From the NCBI GenBank assembly GCA_023267245.1, contig JAHFNP010000004.1, positions 3,537 to 26,202 on the forward strand: a stretch of 22,666 nucleotides of DNA, read 5' to 3'. Of this stretch, positions 14,376 through 20,522 are shown piece after piece. Numbering within the stretch: the stretch's first letter is position 1; the number at the start of each line of letters is the position of its first letter. Both the position numbers and the translations under genes were made by a program. The notes beneath the pieces are model-generated. The model saw nothing but the letters and a program-made list of their open reading frames with translations, did not search any database and was not told where the DNA came from. Source of the stretch: Candidatus Nomurabacteria bacterium (GTDB lineage Bacteria > Patescibacteriota > Minisyncoccia > Phycocordibacterales > UBA9973).

Positions 14376-15683
14376 ATGCACAACAAAAAACCTAGTAGAT
14401 TTGGCAATAAGCCAAGCACGAGCCCTCGTTTTAGCAATAGCGGCAGTAAACCTAGTTTTCATGGCGGAAATAGAGGTGGACCTGCCCGACCGGCAGGCGG
14501 GTTTAAAAGCAGTCCTTCCCGTTCAGGCGGGTCTAGAAGTAGCGGTGGAAGCCGCGGTCGCGGACGCCCACAGATGAGCTCTTTTGATATCTCATCTTTT
14601 ATAAAAACCGCATCCGTGCGAACTCCAAAGAAAGAAGTCGTGATCAAACACGCTTCTTTTGCCGAGTTCAATCTGGACCAAAGAATCCAAGCGAATTTGG
14701 AGAAAAGAAAATACCTAATTCCTACTCCGATCCAAGACCAAGCCATACCTTACGTTATGCAAGGACGCGATATCATCGGCCTAGCCGCAACCGGCACGGG
14801 CAAGACCGGCGCATTCTTGCTCCCTCTTATCAATAAGATTTTGAAGGACGACGCACAAAGTGCTCTTATCTTGGCTCCAACTCGAGAGCTTGCTCTTCAG
14901 ATCGAAAAAGAATTCCGAGTTTTTACTACCGGCATGAGAATATCAGCGGCGGTCTGCGTCGGCGGCATGCCGATATACAAGCAGATTAAAGATTTGAGTT
15001 ATGATCCTCATATCGTGATCTGCACTCCGGGCCGACTTAAAGACCTTTACGATCGAGGAAACATAAAATACAGTAAGTTCCAAAATATCGTCCTTGATGA
15101 GGTGGATCACATGCTCGATATGGGATTCATCGAACCGATTACTCAAATAATGAACGGCTTGCCGAAAGAACGCCAGACCCTTTTCTTCTCCGCAACTATG
15201 GCGCCTAGAATCCGCGCGCTGACAAGCCAATTCTTGAATAACCCAGTCTTAATCGAAATCTCGTCCGGAGTCACGGCTGAAAATGTCGAACAGGATGTTG
15301 TCCGAGTAAAAAATAAAGATGAAAAATTCAGCAAGCTTCATGAGCTTCTCTCAACACCCGAACTCGTCAAAGTTCTTATCTTCAGCGAGACCAAGCGCGA
15401 TGTCGAAAGACTCACGATCGACTTGCAGAAGAAAGGCCACCGCGCAGTTTCAATCCACGGAGATAAGCGCCAGCGCGAACGAGCTCGAGCGCTCGCTCAA
15501 TTTAGCGACAATAGCATGTCTATCTTGGTCGCGACCGATGTCGCCGCCAGAGGCCTTGATATCAAGGAGATCACCCACGTCATCAACTACACTATCCCCC
15601 AGTCTTACAACGACTATATCCACCGCATCGGCCGAACAGGCCGAGGCAACAGCAAGGGCAAGGCTCTGACCTTCGTCTCATAA
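14376..15683 (+). CDS. DEAD-box RNA helicase with Gly/Ser/Arg-rich N-terminal tail
   Basis: A 435-residue ATP-dependent RNA helicase. Residues 1-68 are a low-complexity, basic, disordered tail (repeats of GGxR, SGGSR and RGRGR). Such RGG-like regions usually sit at the C-terminus of bacterial homologues. The core follows in order: Q motif PTPIQDQAIP (116-125), motif I ATGTGKT (138-144), Ia APTRELALQ, GG, Ib TPGRL, motif II DEVD (241-244, a variant of DEAD), motif III SAT, motif IV LIFSETK, motif V ARGLDI and motif VI HRIGRTGR. It ends soon after the second RecA domain, with no RNA-binding C-terminal domain, so the N-terminal tail may supply RNA contact. It converges on a cold-shock gene and probably acts in ribosome assembly or RNA unwinding in the cold. 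Confidence 0.97.
   Translation: MHNKKPSRFGNKPSTSPRFSNSGSKPSFHGGNRGGPARPAGGFKSSPSRSGGSRSSGGSRGRGRPQMSSFDISSFIKTASVRTPKKEVVIKHASFAEFNLDQRIQANLEKRKYLIPTPIQDQAIPYVMQGRDIIGLAATGTGKTGAFLLPLINKILKDDAQSALILAPTRELALQIEKEFRVFTTGMRISAAVCVGGMPIYKQIKDLSYDPHIVICTPGRLKDLYDRGNIKYSKFQNIVLDEVDHMLDMGFIEPITQIMNGLPKERQTLFFSATMAPRIRALTSQFLNNPVLIEISSGVTAENVEQDVVRVKNKDEKFSKLHELLSTPELVKVLIFSETKRDVERLTIDLQKKGHRAVSIHGDKRQRERARALAQFSDNSMSILVATDVAARGLDIKEITHVINYTIPQSYNDYIHRIGRTGRGNSKGKALTFVS
14481..14501. repeat. GC palindrome inside the helicase gene
   Basis: CCTGCC (14481-14486) and GGCAGG (14492-14497) are inverted repeats around a 5-nt loop, followed by CGGG. It is read as PARPAGG at residues 36-42 of the disordered tail. 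The arms match those of the intergenic palindrome at 12105-12124. Confidence 0.65.
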
Positions 15684-15691
15684 TAGAAGAC

Positions 15692-15731
15692 AAACAAAAA
15701 TACCCCGACCTAGGTCGGGGTATTTTTGTTT
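15692..15731. terminator. Perfect 40-bp palindrome, bidirectional terminator
   Basis: Bases 15692-15711 and 15712-15731 are exact reverse complements. The core TACCCCGACC/GGTCGGGGTA is flanked by A-rich and T-rich ends. It lies between the convergent helicase and cold-shock genes, 8 nt and 16 nt from their stops, and would end both transcripts. Confidence 0.95.
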
Positions 15732-15747
15732 TACTAATTAAAGTAAA

Positions 15748-15945
15748 TTATGCGCGTTGAACGTTGACTGCATTTTTTCCTTTTGGTGAGTCTTCTACAT
15801 CAAAAGAAACAGCATCACCTTCACGGAGATCTTCGAAAGTCGCTCCTACAAGGGCGTTACGATGAAAGAATAAATCTTTATCGAGGCCTTCTGCAGAAAT
15901 GAATCCGAAACCTTTCTCCATGATTTTTTTGATTGTACCTGTCAT
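15748..15945 (-). CDS. Cold-shock domain protein (CspA family)
   Basis: A 65-residue single OB-fold RNA/DNA-binding protein that melts RNA structure or acts as an RNA chaperone. RNP1 is KGFGFIS (residues 11-17). RNP2 is DLFFHR (24-29), where most relatives have VFVH, keeping the aromatic and His positions. The end GKNAVNVQ matches the family. The gene faces the DEAD-box helicase across a shared terminator, and the two are a natural functional pair at low temperature. A TATATT 22 nt before the ATG gives a short leader. A large inverted repeat lies further upstream. No Shine-Dalgarno is visible. Confidence 0.97.
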   Translation of the reverse strand: MTGTIKKIMEKGFGFISAEGLDKDLFFHRNALVGATFEDLREGDAVSFDVEDSPKGKNAVNVQRA

Positions 15946-15967
15946 GAAATTGTTTAGATTAGTGAGT

Positions 15968-15973
15968 AATATA
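15968..15973 (-). promoter_or_regulatory. Probable -10 element of the cold-shock gene
   Basis: TATATT preceded by TG (TGTATATT) on the - strand. It predicts a start about 15 nt before the ATG. A second possible -10, TATTAT near 16072-16077, would instead give a leader of about 120 nt containing the large hairpin. Confidence 0.4.
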
Positions 15974-16002
15974 CAAAAAAGAAATATATGAAAATCGACT
16001 TG

Positions 16003-16053
16003 TTTTTTAAATAATAACTTTTGTACCTCAGTACCATAGCATTATTTAAAAAA
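16003..16053. repeat. AT-rich 13-bp inverted repeat upstream of the cold-shock gene
   Basis: ttttttaaataat (16003-16015) and attatttaaaaaa (16041-16053) are perfect inverted repeats. A nested hairpin gtac-ctca-gtac (16023-16034) sits in the loop. Next to it, GCTAT/ATAGC (16062-16077) forms another small hairpin. It could be a cruciform, a terminator for the pyrG-tRNA-Gln transcript, or part of a long cold-shock leader. Confidence 0.8.
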
Positions 16054-16092
16054 TAAAGCAAGCTATCACATAATAGCCTTTATTTATAAGGG

Positions 16093-16163
16093 TTGCCGAC
16101 CAGGGACTCGAACCCCAATATCCGCCTCCAGAGGGCGACGTCCTACCATTAGACGAGTCGGCA
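16093..16163 (-). tRNA. tRNA-Gln (anticodon CTG)
   Basis: Acceptor TGCCGAC/GTCGGCA with the weak T1-A72 pair typical of tRNA-Gln. D stem GTCT/GGAC, anticodon stem TCGCC/GGCGG around CTCTGGA, T arm TGGGG-TTCGAGT-CCCTG, discriminator A. CCC follows, so CCA is not encoded. It lies 19 nt after the pyrG stop on the same strand and may be cut from that message. The left boundary may be off by 2 nt. Confidence 0.94.
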
Positions 16164-16182
16164 ATACAACACTATTACTATA

Positions 16183-17829
16183 CTATTTTTTAATACACGC
16201 TTTTATGAAAGCGGTAAAAAGAGGGTGAGGTGAGAGCGGGCGCGCCAAAAATTCCGGGTGAAATTGAGCCGCCAAGAAAAACGGGTGCTTGCTCTTAGGC
16301 AGCTCGGAAATTTCCATCAGCCTTTTGTCCGGCGAAGTCCCGGAGAAAACAAGGCCATTATCTTCCAAGGCGGGAATATAATCAGGATTAACTTCATAGC
16401 GGTGCCTGTGCCGCTCGTCTATCTCCTTCTTATTATACGCGGCGCGGGCGACAGTGCCTTCTTTCAAAACTGCCTTGAAACCGCCGAGCCTCATACTACC
16501 ACCATAATTATGGTTTTTCAAATTATCTTTCTGCTCATCCAAAATATCGATAACGCAGTTTTTACCCTTCGGCTCTATTTCCCTAGTCGTCGCGTCTTTG
16601 ATCCCAAGGACATTTCGCGCGTATTCGATAGCCATCATCTGCATCCCGTAGCAAAGGCCGAAATAAGGAATCTTATTTTCACGGGCAAATCTTATAACTC
16701 GCAAGTTCCCTTCTACGCCCCTCGCCCCGAATCCTCCCGGCACGACAATGCCGTCATATTTCTTGAGCTCTTTCAATTTAGCCGGATTGGTCTCGAAATC
16801 AACCGAATCAAGCCAGGAAATTATCGGCTTTTTGCCTTGCGCGTAAGACGAATATTTTATCGCTTCAATCACCGAGAGATACGAGTCGGAAAGAATAAAA
16901 TCTCCGGTCTTGAAATATTTGCCGATCATCGCTATTTTTATCGTGTTCTTATTGTTGTGCGCATGCTTGGCAAAATTCTTCCAGAGGTCCCATGATTTTT
17001 TATTGGGTGCCTTACATATAACTCCCATAATGCTGCAAAGCTTTTCTGAGAATTTCTCTTTTTCAAAGTTGAGTGGTATGTCATAAACGCTTTCAACATC
17101 CGGCGCCGAGACTATCCGATCAGCCGCCATGTTGCAAAAGAGCGAAAGCTTTTCTTTTCTTTTTTCATCGAGACTGGTTTCACCTCTGGCGATAAGGATA
17201 TCCGGCTGAATACCTGAAGTGTTTAAAGCTCTGACGGCGTGCTGAGTCGGCTTGGTCTTCATCTCTCCCACCTTGCCCGGTGTCGGCAGATAAGAAACCA
17301 TCACAAAGAAGATATCCTTTGGACTTTGGATTTTCATCATGCGGGCCGCTTCCAAGAAAAGTATATTTTCATATTCGCCGACCGTACCGCCGACTTCTAT
17401 TACGACCACATCGGCATTGGAATTTTCTCCAGCTTTTTTAATCCGATCAATAATCTCAAAAGGGATATGCGGCACGACTTGCACGCATTTCCCTTTGTAT
17501 CCCAAGTTGCGCTCGCGTTCTATCACACTCTGGTAGACTCGGCCGGTCGTCATATAATTGATCCGAGTCAAATTTATATCCAGGAACCTTTCGTAATTGC
17601 CCATATCCTGATCCGTCTCATCGCGGTCTGAAAGGACGAAAACTTCTCCATGCTCAGTCGGATTCATCGTACCGGCATCGACATTGATATAAGGGTCGAT
17701 TTTAATCGCCGTGACCGAAAGTCCCCGATTTTTTAAAATAAGGCCGATCGATGAAGTCGTGATCCCCTTTCCGACACCGGAAATCACACCTCCAACCACA
17801 AATATGTATTTGCATGGATTTTTCTTCAT
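16183..17829 (-). CDS. pyrG: CTP synthase
   Basis: Converts UTP to CTP using ATP and glutamine-derived ammonia. The 548-residue length is normal. The N-terminal synthetase domain begins KYIFVVGGVISGVGKGIT with its P-loop and continues through IDPYINVDAGTMNPTEHGEV, the Mg/UTP site. The C-terminal class I glutamine amidotransferase has the nucleophile Cys393 in FGLCYGMQMM, the oxyanion GGFGARG, and the His-Glu pair in FHPEF near residue 530. All key residues are present. The start is 5 nt after the ftsX stop, so it is the last protein gene of the prfB-ftsE-ftsX-pyrG run. tRNA-Gln follows it. Confidence 0.98.
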   Translation of the reverse strand: MKKNPCKYIFVVGGVISGVGKGITTSSIGLILKNRGLSVTAIKIDPYINVDAGTMNPTEHGEVFVLSDRDETDQDMGNYERFLDINLTRINYMTTGRVYQSVIERERNLGYKGKCVQVVPHIPFEIIDRIKKAGENSNADVVVIEVGGTVGEYENILFLEAARMMKIQSPKDIFFVMVSYLPTPGKVGEMKTKPTQHAVRALNTSGIQPDILIARGETSLDEKRKEKLSLFCNMAADRIVSAPDVESVYDIPLNFEKEKFSEKLCSIMGVICKAPNKKSWDLWKNFAKHAHNNKNTIKIAMIGKYFKTGDFILSDSYLSVIEAIKYSSYAQGKKPIISWLDSVDFETNPAKLKELKKYDGIVVPGGFGARGVEGNLRVIRFARENKIPYFGLCYGMQMMAIEYARNVLGIKDATTREIEPKGKNCVIDILDEQKDNLKNHNYGGSMRLGGFKAVLKEGTVARAAYNKKEIDERHRHRYEVNPDYIPALEDNGLVFSGTSPDKRLMEISELPKSKHPFFLAAQFHPEFLARPLSPHPLFTAFIKACIKK

Positions 17830-17834
17830 ATTTA

Positions 17835-18758
17835 TTATTTATTTAAATACTTGCTGACTGCCAGGAAACTTGAAATCATACCGAGTAAAATTCCGGAGAG
17901 AGTCACAATCGCAAATATCTGAAAGAAATTGGAAAGATAATAATCAAAAATATTCAGGCTCAAGAAGTTGGTCATATTCGAACCAAGCCAGTAGGTCAAC
18001 GGCAAGAAAGCAATCAAAGTTATAAGCGAAGAAATAACGCCGTATATCATCCCTTGGACCACAAATGGTCCGCGGACATAGTAAGACCCGGCGCCAACCA
18101 AGCGCATTATGCCGATCTCTTCGCGAGCAATGAAGATCGTCAGCCGAATAGTATTGAAAGTGATCATCAAAGAAAAGATAACGAGAATCAAGGTGATAAT
18201 AAAGCCAAGCTTTTTCGCACCGTCGATTATCGAAATAAGCCGGTCAATAATCATTTTATTTTGATTATAGTTTATTTTGTCGATTATATCCCCGCTTGAT
18301 TTTATAAGTGTGCTGTCTTGGCTTAAAGCCTTCGCAATGCTCTCATACTGGGTCGCTTCTTGGGCTTTGACTGTAACATACGCGCCGAGCGGATTAACTT
18401 CCAATTCTTCCAAAGCTTGCAGGGTTAGATAGTCGTCTTTATGCTTTTCCTTAAAGTCTGCTAGGGCTTTCGGCGCCGATACATATCCAACAGAAACAAC
18501 TTCTGGTAATTTTTCGATCGCGCTCTTTAGGTTTAAGACCTGATCTTCAGAGGCGTCTAATTTAAAATAAATAGTGATATCGACTTTGTTTTTTATTTCA
18601 TCCAAAGAGTGATGAAGGATCGCCTGCAGGAAAAGAAGAGAGGCGATAACAGAGAGAGTTATCGTCACAACAAGAACGGAAGCGAAAGAAACAATGCTGT
18701 TCCTCCAGAAACTTGTCCACCCAGCTTTTATAATTCTTTTTGTATCTGTCCAAAACAT
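17835..18758 (-). CDS. ftsX: Cell-division ABC transporter-like permease FtsX
   Basis: A 307-residue partner of FtsE at the division site. It does not import a solute but transmits ATP cycles to peptidoglycan hydrolases outside. Topology: a short cytoplasmic N-terminus, helix 1 at about 22-47, an extracellular domain of about 130 residues (DITIYFKLDASEDQV, LPEVVSVGYVSAPKAL), then three helices at about 185-205, 232-255 and 280-300. Between them lies the cytoplasmic loop REEIGIMRLVGAGSYYVRGPF, the FtsX signature that contacts FtsE. A TACAAT lies six bases before the ATG, so ftsX may also be read from its own leaderless transcript. The gap after ftsE is 32 nt. Confidence 0.96.
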   Translation of the reverse strand: MFWTDTKRIIKAGWTSFWRNSIVSFASVLVVTITLSVIASLLFLQAILHHSLDEIKNKVDITIYFKLDASEDQVLNLKSAIEKLPEVVSVGYVSAPKALADFKEKHKDDYLTLQALEELEVNPLGAYVTVKAQEATQYESIAKALSQDSTLIKSSGDIIDKINYNQNKMIIDRLISIIDGAKKLGFIITLILVIFSLMITFNTIRLTIFIAREEIGIMRLVGAGSYYVRGPFVVQGMIYGVISSLITLIAFLPLTYWLGSNMTNFLSLNIFDYYLSNFFQIFAIVTLSGILLGMISSFLAVSKYLNK

Positions 18759-18764
18759 AGTTGA

Positions 18765-18770
18765 ATTGTA
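18765..18770 (-). promoter_or_regulatory. Possible internal -10 element before ftsX
   Basis: TACAAT with six bases to the ftsX ATG, the same geometry as at the other starts listed. It sits in the 32-nt ftsE-ftsX gap. Confidence 0.45.
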
Positions 18771-18790
18771 TCACCCAGCAGGTGATCTTG

Positions 18791-19471
18791 CTATATCATG
18801 TATTTCCCGTCCTTATCGTCCCTGATAATTTTGCCTTTTTCTATAGTAATAACTCTTTTGCCGATCGATTCAACGACTCCCTTATTGTGCGTTGTCAAAA
18901 TAACGGTCGTACCAAAATTGTTTATTTTCTTCAAGATCTGGACGATTTCATAAGTGTTGATAGGATCCAGGTTACCTGTCGGCTCATCGGCAATCACGAT
19001 TTCCGGCTGATTGATGATCGCTCGGGCGATCGCAAGCCTCTGCTTTTCCCCGCCGGAGAGCTGGTGCGGGAAATGATGAATCTTACTAGAGAGATCAACG
19101 AGTTCAAGCACATGCGGGACATCGCCGGCTATTTCCTCATCGGTCTTTCCGGAAGCCTCCATCGCAAAAGCGATATTTTCATAAGCGGTTTTGTTCGGCA
19201 AGATGCGAAAATCCTGAAAGACTATGCCGATGCGTCGGCGAAGATTGATCAAATCTTTGCGGCGAAGAGAGTTGATATCAAGCGATTCAAAAAAAACATT
19301 GCCGGAAGTCGGGCGATCTTCAGCCAAGATCATTTTGATCAAAGTTGTTTTGCCGGCGCCGGAGTGTCCAACCAAAGATACAAATTCACCAGCAGAGATG
19401 GTCAAATTTATGTCGTCCAAAACGACAGAATTCGGGCCATATGCTTTTGAAACATTATTAAAATAGATCAT
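18791..19471 (-). CDS. ftsE: Cell-division ATP-binding protein FtsE
   Basis: A 226-residue ABC ATPase that pairs with FtsX. Walker A is GHSGAGKTT (residues 35-43), the Q-loop Gln is residue 86 in VFQDFRILPNKTAYENIAFA (typical of FtsE), the signature is LSGGEKQR (138-145), Walker B is IVIADEPTGNLDP, and the switch His is residue 195 in TTHN. All catalytic residues are intact. It follows prfB by 18 nt. The order prfB-ftsE-ftsX is also found in many Gram-positive bacteria, so this is an old linkage. No good Shine-Dalgarno or -10 lies directly before the ATG. Confidence 0.97.
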   Translation of the reverse strand: MIYFNNVSKAYGPNSVVLDDINLTISAGEFVSLVGHSGAGKTTLIKMILAEDRPTSGNVFFESLDINSLRRKDLINLRRRIGIVFQDFRILPNKTAYENIAFAMEASGKTDEEIAGDVPHVLELVDLSSKIHHFPHQLSGGEKQRLAIARAIINQPEIVIADEPTGNLDPINTYEIVQILKKINNFGTTVILTTHNKGVVESIGKRVITIEKGKIIRDDKDGKYMI

Positions 19472-19489
19472 ATAACAGGATTAATCATA

Positions 19490-20383
19490 TCATAAATCTA
19501 TCTCAGCTTCAATAAAAGGTTCAAGTTTTCCTTCCTCCAAAACACCGGCAACATCGCGAACTTCGACATCTGTTCGATGATCCTTAATCATTTTGTAAGG
19601 ATGAAGAACATACGAGCGTATTTGATTGCCCCATTCTATTTCGGTAGTTTTTGAAATCTGCATGCTTTCTTTCATTTTCTTTCTGTTGTCTTCTTCCAAT
19701 TTAAATAGTTTGGCCTTTATTATTTCAAGGGCCTTTTCGCGATTTTGAAGCTGTGAGCGCTCGCCAGTCGCATGCACGGAAATACCGGTCGGGATATGCA
19801 CGATCCGGACGGCTGTCTCGCGCTTATTCACATTCTGCCCGCCCGGTCCGCCCGCCTTGGCAAATTCGATTTTAAGATCGCGCTCGGGAATATCTGTCGC
19901 CTCCCCTTTGGGCAATTTAGGCAATACTTCAACCAGAGAAAATGAAGTATGACGAAGCGCTTTCGCATTGAACGGTGAAATGCGGACGAGCCGATGCACG
20001 CCGGATTCATTTTTGAGCATGCCGTAAGCTCCGCCAGCTGGCGGATTGCCATGAACCTCAATCGTGATATTCCTGTAGCCGCCGCGGTCGTTTTTGTTTT
20101 CATGAATCAAAGAATAGCTCCAGCCTTTGCGGATGATGAATTTAAAATACATTTCTAAAAGCATGTGCGAGAAATCTTCCGCATCATCGCCGCCGGCACC
20201 GGAAAGAATAGTCAAAATAGCATCACCGCGATCGATCGATTTTGCGCTAACGAGCTTGCTTTTGAGTTCATTTAATTCTTTAACGGCCGTCTGCGACTTT
20301 TCTTTATTCTCCCAAAAATCCGGTTCTCCCATAGCTTCTTCGATTTCGGCTATTCTTTTTTCTATATCTTTTTCGTTTAACAT
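19490..20383 (-). CDS. prfB: Peptide chain release factor 2, with shortened N-terminal domain
   Basis: Ends translation at UGA and UAA. The stop-codon tripeptide is SPF (residues 136-138 in VRISPFNAKALRHTSF), which marks RF2 and not RF1. The peptidyl-hydrolysis motif GGQ is at 181-183 in GGPGGQNVNK. The product has 297 residues against about 365 in E. coli. Domain 1 is reduced to one helical hairpin (about residues 1-47), after which the chain goes straight into domain 2 at TILSGAGGDDAEDF. There is no programmed frameshift. A GTG four codons upstream lies inside tRNA-Thr, so the ATG at 20383 is preferred; it is 6 nt after that tRNA. Residues 114-118 (PPAGG) come from a palindrome and extend a loop that is shorter in E. 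coli and Bacillus RF2. Confidence 0.96.
   Translation of the reverse strand: MLNEKDIEKRIAEIEEAMGEPDFWENKEKSQTAVKELNELKSKLVSAKSIDRGDAILTILSGAGGDDAEDFSHMLLEMYFKFIIRKGWSYSLIHENKNDRGGYRNITIEVHGNPPAGGAYGMLKNESGVHRLVRISPFNAKALRHTSFSLVEVLPKLPKGEATDIPERDLKIEFAKAGGPGGQNVNKRETAVRIVHIPTGISVHATGERSQLQNREKALEIIKAKLFKLEEDNRKKMKESMQISKTTEIEWGNQIRSYVLHPYKMIKDHRTDVEVRDVAGVLEEGKLEPFIEAEIDL
20030..20045. repeat. Perfect 16-bp palindrome inside prfB
   Basis: tccgccagctggcgga is its own reverse complement. It encodes PPAGG in the loop before AYGMLKNE, where I recall E. coli RF2 having GDYAYG and B. subtilis GHNAYG, so about four residues are extra. A copy with one base changed lies at 2020-2035. Confidence 0.8.
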
Positions 20384-20389
20384 AATATG

Positions 20390-20462
20390 AGCCACCTCGC
20401 AGGATCGAACTGCGGACCCCGTCTTTACGAAAGACGTGCTCTGCCAACTGAGCTAAGGTGGC
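20390..20462 (-). tRNA. tRNA-Thr (anticodon CGT)
   Basis: A 73-nt cloverleaf: acceptor GCCACCT/AGGTGGC, D stem GCTC/GAGC, anticodon stem CGTCT/AGACG around TTCGTAA, T arm CGCAG-TTCGATC-CTGCG, discriminator T. CCA is not encoded. The prfB ATG lies 6 nt after its 3' end, so the two share a transcript. A TATAAT is placed exactly six bases before the mature 5' end. Confidence 0.96.
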
Positions 20463-20468
20463 ATATCG

Positions 20469-20474
20469 ATTATA
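20469..20474 (-). promoter_or_regulatory. -10 element of the tRNA-Thr-prfB unit
   Basis: TATAAT on the - strand, then CGATAT, then G1 of tRNA-Thr. With the usual spacing, transcription would begin at the mature tRNA 5' end. Confidence 0.6.
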
Positions 20475-20510
20475 ATAGCAGATTCATGTTAAATTATCAC
20501 ATTATTATTG

Positions 20511-20516
20511 TATAAT
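20511..20516 (+). promoter_or_regulatory. -10 element of the Cache sensor gene
   Basis: TATAAT followed by AAGTAT and the ATG at 20523. A weak -35 (TTAAAT, 20489-20494) is 16 bp upstream. The site shows that the in-frame TTG at 20508 cannot be the start, because it overlaps the -10. Confidence 0.6.
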
Positions 20517-20522
20517 AAGTAT

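Noticed and set aside
16258..16995. 245-residue + strand open frame opposite pyrG
   Set aside because: Shadow of the amidotransferase half of CTP synthase; composition and lack of domains argue against coding.
18761..19450. 229-residue + strand open frame opposite ftsE
   Set aside because: It is the antisense shadow of a clear ABC ATPase with all motifs, and its translation has no recognisable domain.
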